Below are positions 30,783 to 44,282 of a stretch of DNA of 64,000 nt, piece by piece. The notes beneath the pieces were generated by a model. It was not told the DNA's origin and did no database searches. It saw only the letters and a program-made list of their open reading frames with translations. This stretch comes from Dipetalonema caudispina (lineage: Eukaryota; Nematoda; Chromadorea; Rhabditida; Onchocercidae). Every line of letters begins with the position of its first letter. The stretch's first letter is position 1. The translations under genes and the position numbers were made by a program. Location: the NCBI GenBank assembly GCA_013365325.1, contig JABVXV010000104.1, positions 2,152 to 66,151 on the forward strand, given 5' to 3'.

Positions 30783-33398
30783 ATGTCCAGTTTGAAAATC
30801 GATAAAGGTTTCCGATTGGTAATCATTGGTGCTGGACCTACTGCAATCGGTATGCTGCATCGTATTTATTCACTGATAACAGCAGGAATCATATCAGAAG
30901 AAGATATACAGGTTATATACTTTACCTTTTTGTTCCGTTTCTTTATTCTTTGCTAGTATCGTAAGTATGCTTCAGGAGATTACTTAAGATTGTTCGTAGT
31001 GTATGAGTTTGGCAAGACCAAGTAACACTGCATTTTAAATGACCGATCATATGATATCGTTTGTTGGGATGATTATGCACTATTTCACTCGATAATGTTT
31101 CACATAGTCCACACACGAGTGCTTTATTTATTGCTTATCTTTTAACATCGATCTGTTTTGAGATTGTCGTTCTGGAAAAAGAAGATGAAGTTGGTGGTTT
31201 GGCAAGATCAGTAACCGATGAGAAAGGATTTACATGGGATTTGGGTGTACATGTTTTAGGTGTATCAAAATATCGAGAATTTGAAGAAGTTGTGAACTCT
31301 GCTGTGGATAAATGGAATAAAGTTAGGCGTTCTGTTAAGGTTAATGGCATTGATAAAATTTATTAAATATTTAAAATTTTGAAAAATCTAAGAGCTGTAC
31401 AAAAAATTTCTTAAATCTTCAAAGTGAAATATTGTTTACTTATTTGCAGGCCGATTTAGCTCATCTATTCAAAAGCGACAATCCGTCCAGCAACTACGTG
31501 CCTTATCCTGTTCAACATTCTATTCCTTATTTTCCCCCTAATGTTAGGCAAAAATGTATCAATGAATTAAAAGATCTGCAAGGCTTACCCATCAATTGTT
31601 CGAATTTTGCTGAATACAGCGCAAATATATTTGGAAATACATTGTTGGATATCTTTATTAGACCGTACAATCGTAAGGTGAATTCGAATTTCGATGAGTG
31701 ACTTCATATCGCTAGTAATTCAATAAACTTTATTTTGGAGTGGACTTTGAGTTGAGCTTTATAGCTAATCGCGAAAAAACAATCATAAATAAATATTTCA
31801 ATATCTTAATTGAAAAAAGAAATAGGATTACTGTGTTTGTTTCGGTATGGACAGTTGAGCTGGAAGAAATGAACGCATTTTGGGCATGGAATCGAGTGCC
31901 TACAATTGATTTGCTTAGTATTGAATTACATTGTGGACGGAGCCGTCAAGAACTTGAAGATGATCTTAGAACATCTATGACATGTTTCAGGTGAGTATTT
32001 AGGTCTTACTTTTGATGCTCTTGCAGTTTCGTAATTAACAGTTTGATTTTTTAACTCCTGCGCTAAACTTTTATTTTTCTCAGGTATCCAAGAGACTACA
32101 AAGGTGTGGGCAAAATTTGGAAAAAAGTTGCTCAGCGATATCCGGAGTCCATTTTTCATTTTCAAGAAAGAGTGCAAAGGATCGATATTGAGGGGAAAAA
32201 GGTGTTTTCTTTGATAATTTTATTTTTCCTTTCCCTGAAATTCACGTGAATTTCGTATTATATAAATTAATCATGGAAATTATTTGTGGTTATTATATCA
32301 GTATCTTTCATCGTTTTTAATGTTACAGGTAATTACTGAGGATTTAAATCGTGAGACGCATTCTTATGATTATAATGCTATACTATCTACCTTACCGATT
32401 CCTGAATTATCGAAGATCTCCTCAGTAATTAGCGATGTCAACTTAAAATATTCCAAGGTTCTCTCTCTGGGGATTTAATGTTTTTAATAAAATTGGAAAT
32501 ACATGGTTGCTTTGTGAATTTTTTATCCGTTTGTTCTTGTTTTTAGGTAATCCTTGTTGGTCTTGGTTTGAAGCATCCACAATGCGAATGGACTCAACTT
32601 GTAACATGGGCGTACTTTCCATTACCTGATACTATTTTTTATAGGTTTGTTATGGATTCAAATTCACTTCACGTTCTCTATAAATTTGAGATATGTTTGC
32701 TGCAGTCGAGTTCCATGTTCCAGGTGCACCTTCTTGTCCAACTTCAATGATAACTTAACGCCAGATTGTAATCAGTTCTGGTCAATTTTATGTGAGATTG
32801 GATTGGAAGCTGATGCGAACTTTGTCGAAGACGAAGTGATAGTTAAAGTGATTGAAGGTTTGACTGTACTTATTATTTACTTTATTGAATCATATAAGTC
32901 AAGTTTATTTTTAGCCTTAGGGATACATTTTTCTTAATCATCCGAAGATTGTATGATTGTTTTTTAGGTCGATGAAGGGTCTTTTTTAATTTTTGTTAAT
33001 TGGGGAATGTAGTTAATCGTTGTAGGTTTGAAACTCAAAGGCATAATAGCTGATAATAACGAGATTGTTGATAAATGGTTGTGTATTTTGCCGTATGGAT
33101 ATCCTATTCCAACTGTTGACAGGGATAAAGAGTTACGACGCTGTCATGAAGCGTTTCAAGCAAGTCCCTTTTTCAGCAAACTTTTTTGCGCTGCATAAAA
33201 TAACATTCTAATTCCGAAATTCACGAATTCAGAGAAAGTCCTTGTTTTTTGGCTCTTCAGGCGCATAATATTTATTCTCGGGGACGATTCGGTGGTTGGA
33301 AGTATGAAATATCGAATCAGGATCATTGCTTCATGATGGGCATGCAATGCGCAGACTTCATTCTTTTTGAAGTCAAGGAAACATTGTATACTTTTTAA
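30783..33398 (+). CDS. glf-1: UDP-galactopyranose mutase
   Basis: FAD enzyme converting UDP-galactopyranose to UDP-galactofuranose for galactofuranose-containing glycans; C. elegans GLF-1 supports cuticle integrity and mammals lack the enzyme. Exons: 30783-30911, 31163-31339, 31450-31677, 31845-31990, 32084-32201, 32329-32457, 32547-32644, 32724-32857, 33026-33159, 33261-33398; 476 residues, near the family length. FAD-binding [11 protein letters not shown] lies at 13-23, GGLARS at 54-59, then WDLGVHVLG at 68-76 (family usually DLGGHV), [39 protein letters not shown] and [15 protein letters not shown] (439-453). The region usually read as GGTGGIW is [17 protein letters not shown]-type acceptor is absent before exon 4, where TTTCG stands in place of TTTCAG. 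The last intron uses a GC donor (33160-33161). An acceptor-like CTCAG lies 10 nt before the ATG. The family call is firm; activity is unproven given the motif changes. Confidence 0.93.
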
Positions 33399-34444
33399 TT
33401 TCAAAAATTTCCGTATTTTATAAATTATTCTTTCTAAAAATGTTGCACTTTACCTTAACATTGGTAGATGCGTAAATGTATAAAAACTTATCGACTAGCA
33501 TATTACAAGTTGTTCTACACATCGTGCACAACAAAATGTTTTGTTAACAAAGGCACAAAAATAATACACGAAAACAATCAGCCAAAAAAGCGAAAAATAG
33601 AAAAAGAACTAACCGTTTGTGTTTGCCATCGAGTCCTGCTAAAAAAATCCAGGAAGTTTCACCTCTTTAAATTCATCCTAATGAGGAAATAAAATGTAGT
33701 ACTTATTTGAAAGCTGTTTTGTAATGTGTAAATTTGCAGCATAAGGTACATTTTTATAGGGACTTCATCGAAAATCCATTAACTTCAGTTTTTGTAAAAA
33801 TTTGGATGCTGACTATTCCATAATTCCTTCCGGAATTGTGCCTTGATAAAGGGAATTTTTAATGTTAAATATTCAGTAGCATTATATGCAGTACTCGAAG
33901 ACCTTGACACTTACTACAATTTTGTATGACACGCGCACACGAACAAATGAAAAAAACTAGAAACTACCATGGACGACTTTGTAGAAAAAATAAGAATCAA
34001 AATCATAATACATTGGATACAAATCACGATTGCTTGTGAAAGAACTCGAAATAAAGTAGTAAAAGGTGTACAAGTAACAAAACATGAATTCTAGTTGTAG
34101 CGTTAAAAGGCTCAAAATATCCCTACTTTTTCTTTGAGTTCCCGTTCACAAAGTGAAAGAATCGTTTATTTCCAGGATCTATGTTATTACTTTCTTACCG
34201 ATATCTTTTTAGATTATTTGACAATCTTTTTTCCAATATAAGTTGATTGGTCTGAGCTAAATTCTCTAGTCTGGTTTCTTATTTTCCTCTTAATTTTCTC
34301 CACACTTCAAGAACGAAATAGACATTTGCATTGCAAAGCTATCCTATCGAATGCAATACAGTTTTTCAAGATTTCCAGCAAAATTAGTTTTTTTTTTTTC
34401 TCCTTTAAACTTTCGGTTTCATTGAGACTTCTTGTTTAGATGGG
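33399..34444. other. Convergent intergenic region
   Basis: Holds the 3' ends of glf-1 (+) and the SRF gene (-). A 74-codon frame at 33468-33692 is lysine-rich A/T sequence without motif and is not called. A T run lies near 34391-34400. Confidence 0.45.
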
Positions 34445-34576
34445 TCAGCTGGAGCGTTCGCTATTTTCTAACTGAGCTGCACTTAGTGCGGCTGTTGACA
34501 TGATTTGCAAGAGACTCTGCAAAAGAGGAAATTATAAACATACATATAAATTAATATCTATATCTATTTATCTGTA

Positions 34577-34616
<40 letters not shown>

Positions 34617-37600
34617 TAAAATAAGTTATACCTGTTGCAACGTGAGTGAATTAATAGGAAACATAAATTGCGGACTAGTTTGTTGGTTCTCAGAAGAATT
34701 ACTATTGCCATTGCCATTTGCGAATAAGGAATTACTATCAGCTCCTAAAATTAAATCAATTTTGCAAATTCAGCCCCTTTCGTATAATATTGGAAGATTT
34801 ATTTTCTGGCACTTCTGAATTTGCTAAGAAAACAGTGATTCGCTTCTAATAAGTATAAATTGTCTTTAACCTTCGTCATTTGTATAAACCACGCCTTGAG
34901 GTATCTGATACATGATAGCGTTACTGGTTCCCGCTGTCGAAGCCGAGTTCAAGCCTAAAAAATTATTTCAAGTTATCCTAAAATAAACTTTAATTTCGAC
35001 CATCTTCATCAATTTTTCATATCATTGTAGGAATTAAATTCAAAAGTGATATCCAGTTATCAAGGGTTGTATGAAGAAGAAAAAGGGGAAGTCATAAAGT
35101 TCTACTGATAATCAATAAAACAGTCGGATATATCAGCGAATAAAGATTACCTGGTAACAGAAATGGTGCAAGAAGCGGGAATGTTGCGGTAGCTTGAACA
35201 TTGGTACTGGTGGCAATGTTACCAATGGTACCATTATGTGCACTACTACAATTATTATTATTACTATTACTAATGACGCTTCTAACATCATTACTGTTGT
35301 TAGCTTTTGCTTTGCTTCTTTGCAACTGTCGTTGAGCGGCTGCCACACGAAGCGCTTCTTTCAACGTCTGTTGTAATGACAATGAGGTCGCTTTCTCTGC
35401 AAAATGATTATCATTAGTGGTGATATTTGATAAATTAATTAGTCGATCCTATGCAAATTCAAAATGTTCCGGTAACATAAGATTATAAGGACTGATGTTA
35501 ACTATTTTTTGGAAAAATGCGTTAACAGTCCTATTCCTAAACATGAATAGATATATTTAAATTATGATTTGAAATTTGCAGTCGAAAAAATTGGGTGCAA
35601 TACTTTTGTTTACTAATATTTTAGGCTTCCTATGTAGTTTAATTTGAATGAATACTTCTATCTAAATTTACCGAAGCAATAAGTTCTATCGATGAAATTT
35701 CCCGCCCCTCGTTATAGCTTCTGTTGTATGACAATGGATTGCATTTGTGATGAATGATGCGCCGATCAGTCTATCTCATTTATCCATTCTCCTATTTAAT
35801 CTTTTATCCTCCCTTCGTCGGTATTTGCTGTCCACAAATTGACAGCAGCTGTCCAGATTTGGCCTATGTATGCTTGTGGCTCATCTAAAGATTGCTTCCC
35901 TCTTCAGTCTTCTTTTCACCAAATATATATATCACAAAATGAACGGAAATGAGCCGAAAGAGGTGTATTACAACAATGGCTAATACTACTACTACTACTA
36001 CTACTACGCCTATTAATTTCAGTATTCTTCTCTTCCATCTATGCTGCAATTTGTAAACTTCTTCGTCGTCATCCTCTCTTTCCTTCTATTTGCAGACTTA
36101 GTTTCCGTATATATCGTGCGCAGCATTACAGCCGTTAAAATCCCACTTATATGTGCCATTAACTAAATCATCCAGGGGAACAACTGTTATTGACCTCCAC
36201 GGTGAACTTTTGAAAGAGGAAGTGGAGGAGGATAAAATAAAATAGGGTGACAGCTGTTACTTCATTTGATAAACCACCATAACGGGCCATCAAATCATTT
36301 ATTGATGATTTCTATTCCATTCCTCATGTCAAATCAGAAGTAACTAATTATTGTTTCACATAAATGAATCGACAAGCTTGAAAAATTGATAATTTTCAAG
36401 CTTAAGATTCCACAAATTAATCGTCCAACTATTTAAGGCTTATTGCGTTCATAACTCAATGATCACTCAAAATTTATCAAATGCTTAAAGTGACAGAAGG
36501 TTGAAAATCTACAACGATAAGGAATTTGAAATCCTAATAGTTTAAGGCTTATTGCGTTCATAACTCAATGATCACTCAAAATTTATCAAATGCTTAAAGG
36601 GACAGAAGGTTCAAAGATTATCCTAATAGTGATAATCTTTGAATCGTGTTCCACTTAAGTAATTAGTGAATAATTTCTATATTGAAACACCATAACCTTT
36701 TTCTCTGTCAGTTTCACTTTCTTCCACGACAGCGTCATGACTATCAACGCTTTCCGATTCACCACCATCGGAATTTTCCGCTTCTTCTGGATTGCAAGTC
36801 GGTGAGGCAGCTATCATTGTGGGATGTACCATTGTTGGTAATTCGGGACACTACAAAAAACAGCTATTTCTCATTCAAATATGCAGAATGAAATTAATTA
36901 AACGATAAGTTCTTGCTAATGGATGCATTTCTGGAAATAAATTAACTCAGATGAATTTAAGCTAACTATACACAACTCATACAATTTTTTATTGAATTTA
37001 ACATTCAACATTAAAAAACTTTTGAAATATCAAAAAAATTTGTCAAGGCAGAAGATTAATTTTTGTTTAAATATTAAGAATTGAGCAAATAAATTGTCAT
37101 TTAAAATTTTTCAACACATTAACAAAATTTTCTCATTTAATGTGAATATTTTTTTGGTGATGTGAAAGTGTAGTCCCTTCATTTGGATTGTTAACCCGTT
37201 AATTTATACTAATTGCAATTAAAAGCTGGTCCCTTTTAGGATTTTACATATATAAACATGAGAATGACGTAACATTAGTGGGAGTAGTAATATTGATGAC
37301 AGTAGCTGTTGAAGACGATGAAAAGAGAGTTAGTGAAATTTACCATCTTCAGTTGTATAAAACCACACAGAAAGTATAGCTATTACTACTGCAACTACCA
37401 CTATTGAGACCAGTTTTCAATAGTTTTCAACAGGCTTTAAAGCTCCAAATTTGTACACAAAATAATGTTGGAAAGCTATTCCAAAGTATTATTAATTATA
37501 CCAATTTTTGACAAATTATTTTGGTAAATTTGAAACATCTTCATTAATATTTTAAGAAATACAAGTACTCAAATTTAATTATGCCTGAAATAGTTTACAA

Positions 37601-39457
37601 TTTCCCAATCTATTGACTTCCAATTTATGTTTTTGATTTAAAAGTTATATTTGAAATTAAAAAAAGTAAAGAAATATGTTATTGTCTTATTGCTGTAAAA
37701 ACATGCATGTAATTAAGCGACTAATTTTCATATTACTAGTTTATATTGCTGGTACCAGTTAGTGACATGATAGACTTCTTATATAATTGGACAAGTTAAT
37801 CGAAAATAATACTCCCAAATTTGCCCACAAAATGCTCAGATTTCATGTTAGCAATCTTTGTTAAAATGTTAACAATAATTGAAAAACTTAATACAAAACT
37901 TAATAATTTGAAATTGTCCGTTATAACGTCACATTACATAATTGTTTATATGTTTAAGTTTTAAGTACCATTTCCTAATGAACAAAACAAATTTCCGTGA
38001 AATGTTCAATCTATCTGAAAGTAAAATAGTTATGCAAATAGAAAGTTGGGAAGAGAGGATGACCTCTTTCTTCATCATCAATGTTAAAGAGAAAAGTACC
38101 CATGTTTAATAACATTTGCTAGAAGAAAGGTAAAAAACTAATAGTCTTTAGTAAACAATGAAAAGTGAACTTCAGGGATGTGATTTTTTTTTGGAAAAAT
38201 TTTTATCAGACTACATTAAGAAATATTTTCTATCATTAATAATATCATAATACCTTAAGTTTTATTAATTTGGAAGGAAATAAAAAAAAAGAAAAGGAAG
38301 CTTTGAGTCTCTTTGCAAGACCCTTGAAAATCATATTCTCATTGACATTTCAGAATACAAGGAATTTTAATGTAAAAGAGAAAAGCATTAAAACTTGAAA
38401 TTTCGGTTTACGGAAATTCATCTGATGAATTTGAACTGTAATGTGTTATTATGGATTTCCATATGTACTTGGTAGGATAACGATAGCATGAAAAACATTA
38501 AATGCGATGATGAAACAATCTTGATTTTATTTATTTTTAAGGGTCCGATCATATTTGAATTTGTTTAATTGATTGTTTATTTGAAGTAGCAAACTTAACA
38601 TATAATATTTTTACTCCTTAACCCCTCTATCATTTGAAATCTATCACGTGTTTCATTCTATATCGCAAAATATTCATTCATCCAGTTTTTCCATCGGTGA
38701 AACATTACAAACATCTAACTTATTAAACCTATCAATCAATTACTAATCAAATATCTAAACTTCTCAATGCTTCATTTTTCCCGATCCGTTATCATTTTCG
38801 TGTTGCAGTTGTTTGGCTGATTCTTTTTATAATAACGGCAATTTGATGTAACAAATATAGAGGACCAGCGATCTGATGTAAAGTCGTTTCGTCTTATTTA
38901 TCACATTTATCACACACATATACACACACACATATATATATATATATACACATACACACACATACATACATACACATACCTATGCATGCATAAATTCCAC
39001 ATCTATCTATCCATTCATTCGACCATCTGAGGAGCATATCCTTCTATCCTTCTCCTTCAAACCTTTTTACACATTGGTTTGCTGATGATGATAGTAGCGC
39101 TGTTGTTATTGCAAGGTGGTAGTGATACAGCTAGTGTTGTTGGTGGTGTTGTTGTCGTTGAGAAGTTGATGATACTTTGCTTGCTTGCTTGCTTGCTTGC
39201 ATTATTGTTATTGCACATATTTGCTTGATAGCGAAGCCGTCGAGATTTCCTTCTTCCCTTCTCTACTCTGTTGGGTATATTCTTCGAATTTAATGAGAAT
39301 GGAAGGAAGAAGGATTGCTTTCAGGAATGATGAAAGCGTAGGTGGCTTTGATGGTTCAAGAAGAGATGACGCCACCTGGCCTTTTCCTCTTCCTATCTCA
39401 AGCTTCCCGTATAAAAGTATGAATATTTATATATATATGTGTATGTGTATGTATGTA

Positions 39458-39496
<39 letters not shown>

Positions 39497-40687
39497 AATT
39501 TGTGAGTTAGTTAGTAGAGATTCTTAAATAGTATTGCTGGCGGTGTGAAACTAACTGGAAGGGTATGTTTTGGATGATAGATGGAATGGAAGAGGGATGG
39601 ATATATGTATAAGTGCTTGATAGGAATAGATCCGAGCAAACAGGCAGTTGATGTTTCCTTCCTTCCCTTTCCTCCCATTTTCTTGGATCCGTCAACGTGA
39701 GGGAAATATTTGTTCTTGTTGTTTTCATGTTGGAAAACTTTGGAAAGCCTAATAAAAACTTTTCGAAATTTGATAAACATGAATTATTTTAGTTTCAAAA
39801 TGAAAATACGGTAGTATAGTTCATATTTTTTCTGATGCATATTTAATGAATTCCATTTTCCATGGATATATCTAAAATATTACAGCAATAAATAGGCAAA
39901 ATGAATAGCATGCTAATTTGTTAAATGATTAAAACAATTTGGTTCGATATATTCTCTTTTCACCTTTTTTCCCTCTTCCAAGATGATACAAACAAAGCGA
40001 CTGTTAAGGAATTTAATATTAATTCAGGTTTTAAATTCCAAATAATTGAAATGAAACTAAATGGTATTAAGGGATAAGTACAAAGTAGGATAATTACTTC
40101 TACTTGATGATTGCATTATCAAAAAGCCTAATTGGACAGCAAATAGACAAGTTATAGGATTGGATTAAATCTGCTAACAATATCATTACCGTATTTGTCG
40201 AAAAATTCAGAAGAGGGGAGGAGAAGAATTGCAGACGAAGAAAGAATGCATGAAAGGACGTAGGACAATGACGCATTGAGATATGGTGCAAGTTATACGG
40301 TGGTTTCCGCCTGGGAATGTGACATCCTGAAATGCTGCTGTTGGTTGGCTGCTGAAAACGCCACCCGTTGTTGTCACATTACATAGAATGTAGACAACTG
40401 CACATGCACATGCACATGCACATGCACATCTGTACATACACACACACATACATACCATTTGCTTATTTGATGATGACAGCAACAATTTCGCATCTTCAAC
40501 ATAACTCCTTTTTACCGTACTTTCAAGGGCAATCATTGCTGTGTGCATCACAAATTTTGAAGTGACATTGCATTTGTATTTTTTTTCTTTTTTTTTTTTC
40601 TCGAAATTTGAGAATTCATATGGTGCTGTTAGTTAGAAAAGATGAAGCGCCTCATAACACATATCATTTATAAGCTGGCGAAGAGAA

Positions 40688-40718
<31 letters not shown>

Positions 40719-43700
40719 CTAAAGAGTCATTTGCTTGTTTGTTTCAGCTTAATCTAAATTTAGCACTCAAATAATCTCAACAATTATGTTATTGGTGATA
40801 AAACTACGGTGATAAGACTTATTGCATGAAAGTTAAAGTTCAGAGGTTAAAATGTTGTTTCTTTTCTTTTCTTTTTCTTTGATTAGGACCATTCAGCCTA
40901 TTTATGGACTGTAACAGTTTTAAAAAGAGAGAGAGAAAAAAGGAAACATGGATAAGTATACTCAAAAGAATCAAATGTCTTTTTTTTTTGAATTGATGAG
41001 GTCAACAGATGTGAGAAGTTTTTGCGAATAATGGACAAATGCGCGAGAATTGATGGTATATGTTCGTCATATGATTTATTAGACGCAATTTCAACTCAAA
41101 TTACATGTGAACAAACCTCATTTAATTTTCGCTTTCTTGAAATATTTGGTTGTGGTTCAAATGTAAATTCCTGTCGTGCCCCAAGCGGATCTACCGCATC
41201 ATCTACAGGAAAATGACAATTGTAATAACAAATATGCAAAGAATAAATACATGCGCATGTCTTCATCAGCTATGCAAACTGATTTAGATATCATAAATTG
41301 CCTAATTTAGCTAAGTTAATATCTAGTTTGCTGTAATAACTTAGAAAATGAAATCATTTTAAATCTAAACTTTTGGAATTATTGTTTTTTGTGCGAAATT
41401 TTAAAGAATTTTGGGAAAAAAATGGTGCTACTCAAAAATACTTTTTGTTTCAAAATTACTAATAAAGTATTATAAAGGTACACTTGAACAGGAAATAAGA
41501 CAATTAGTAAAAAACTAAAATGAACACAAACCAATATCGGGAGTGTTAAGACAATTCCTAATTAGTGTTTTTCCAGCTTCGGAAGAGATCATTGGTCGTA
41601 ATTTCTTTGTTGCAAATGTATAGACATGACCTGTTTCCGATGCTACCAGCAACATCACCTGAGTTCCTGTTAGTGTTGATAATTCATAAGCCTGAAGAAG
41701 AAAATTCCGACAGTTTAATATGCGAGCTAAATTTAAAGATTACAAATAAATTAGTAAATAATTGTCATCGAAAATGAATCAATCGCTAGGAGCGATAAAT
41801 TTTTGCGAGAAAATTCATTTTTTTTTAAAAGAGAGAAAAAAAAGCAATAGTGAAATACTAACTTTTTTCATGATTCCAGTTTTCCTTTTGCTAAATGTTG
41901 TGTACCTTCGCAGTTTATTGCCAATATATTCCATTTTTATCTTTACCCGACCTGCAAAATAATAACTCCAAACATGACATCATTTAATCAACCGATACAT
42001 ACAGAGAAATAACCTTAAGAAAAATTATGCATACACATATATATGCACATATATCTGCCTGAATTGAATATGATAGATAACTTTTGCATATTTTCAACAT
42101 TTTACTAACTATAATTAAAATAATTAAGAAGCGATTTTATGCTAGTATCCGCTTACAGTAATGAAATTGTTGGAAAAGCTTCATGAGCACACTAAGGTTT
42201 AGGTTGAGAATATTTTGAATTTCGAGTAAAACGAAGGATTGGAAAATTTTGAAGTGAATGAGCAAGTTGAGTTTAATCATGTAATTTCAATAATCAGTTA
42301 AATTTTTTTACAAGCAATAACCCATACCTTTTGTTTTCTTCCCATTCGGTAATGTCGGCGTGCCTTCATTCACCTGATGTTGCAATTGTGGAGACGAACT
42401 TTCACATTCACCTCCCATCACGCCTTCTTCTGTTGATGACTGAAGGAGAATAACAAAATATTACAGTTTAAGGACAAAATAATATGAATTAATTTCATTC
42501 ATGACATCAACTCATATAATGGTCATTTTTAGTTTACATTGAAATGATGTTCGACCGTCCTCTCACTCCATCTTTCCTTAATTTATTGCTTTTCATCATC
42601 GGCATTTTAACTTGGGATAAAAAAAAATTTTTTCGTTGTGTTTCTGATCAATGGATGATTGATTGACTAAACAATGCTTGCTATTTCTGGAAAGAAGTCA
42701 TATTGAAGTTTACCAGCAAAACTTTGTAATCAATAATGCTCAATTTATAAAATTTACAAATATTAAGTTTCAAAAAATGTGTAACAACAAAATTAGATAA
42801 GGTCCTTATAGATATTTTATGCAAGTGCAACCAATGTAATGTACAGAAAGTTGAAGGATCTCGAAATATAGATCAAGCATTAAGCATAAATTTCTAGCAA
42901 AAAGTATATCTTGAAATGAATTTCTGATATAACGAGGTTGAGTGAAGGAGACAAATATAAATGGAATAGAAATGGAATTATTGATAACAAAAGTGCTAAA
43001 CCATTGGATATAATTCTTACTATTGGATTCATCATTTGAAGATGAAAGAGAAGTAATTTATTGTAGGATTAGAAGATATCTATCTTTTATGTCATGTTAT
43101 CCTCATTTCGCGCAAAATATAATCATTAGTATCAGCAATAAAATTATGAAATGGATACTGAGAAAAAGAAGCCACATCATTTTTAAAATTAACTCTTCAC
43201 TCTCTACAACATCACGGTTTCTCCGAATCTTTCTATTTTGGTTCAAAATGCAACAAAAATTATCAGATAAATAAATCTTCGAGATATTCACTTCCAGAAG
43301 TTAAATAAACAGATAAGATAGCAACATATAATAAGTTATCATTCTTTAGGAAACATTAAATATATTACTTTGTTATAACATTTGAATGATCACATGTCTT
43401 TAGCCTTTCGTTCCTTATTGCTTTACCAATTAATTCGTTCAAATGAGAGGATGGTAATATCTTTCTGATAACTAATGATAGCTGTTAAATGATTAACAAT
43501 AGTTATTTATACAGGTAATTATAAAGATTATGATGATTATAAGATTTAGAGTTAGAAAATATTCTTTTTTGAAAATTTCATAAATCAAATGTTGCATTTC
43601 AGAGTATGAACTTGTGAGGTCCAATCAAATAAAAACTTTGAAAATGTTAGAAACGACGAGTCATAGGATTTATGTCTAAAGGACAGTTGCTAAAAGCATA

Positions 43701-44251
43701 CTTCTATCACACTTATTGATAAATGTAGTAAAAATAAATATAAAAACTACATCGAAATGCCTCGTAATCATGAGACTAATGTTTGATGCTTTGAAACTCA
43801 TCGCATTAATTTTACTTCAATACTTTAATCTTTATTTAAATACTACTATTACTATCACATAACTGTATACATATACAAATATATATATATATATATATTA
43901 ACAAATAACAAATGTGTTATTCTCAGCTTAGTAAAAATTATGGGAACACCCGTACATATACAATGACCTATTTAACCTCAAGTATGAAGATATTAGTGAA
44001 ATAATAATTCAGGCCAGAAATAATTTGTTCGGGAAAAGCAAAGTGATAGAAATATATATTAGAAACAAGTTTCACTGTCCAAATAGAAAACCTCATCTTC
44101 GAGTATACCTCCTTCTCTCTCTCTCTCTCTCTCTCTCCCTCTCTCTCCCTCTCTCTCCATTTTTATCACCCTCATCATCATCTTCACCACTAACTAACAA
44201 TAAATTGCGACTGTAATTGGTTTGGATTTATTTATACACACACACACACAC

Positions 44252-44282
<31 letters not shown>

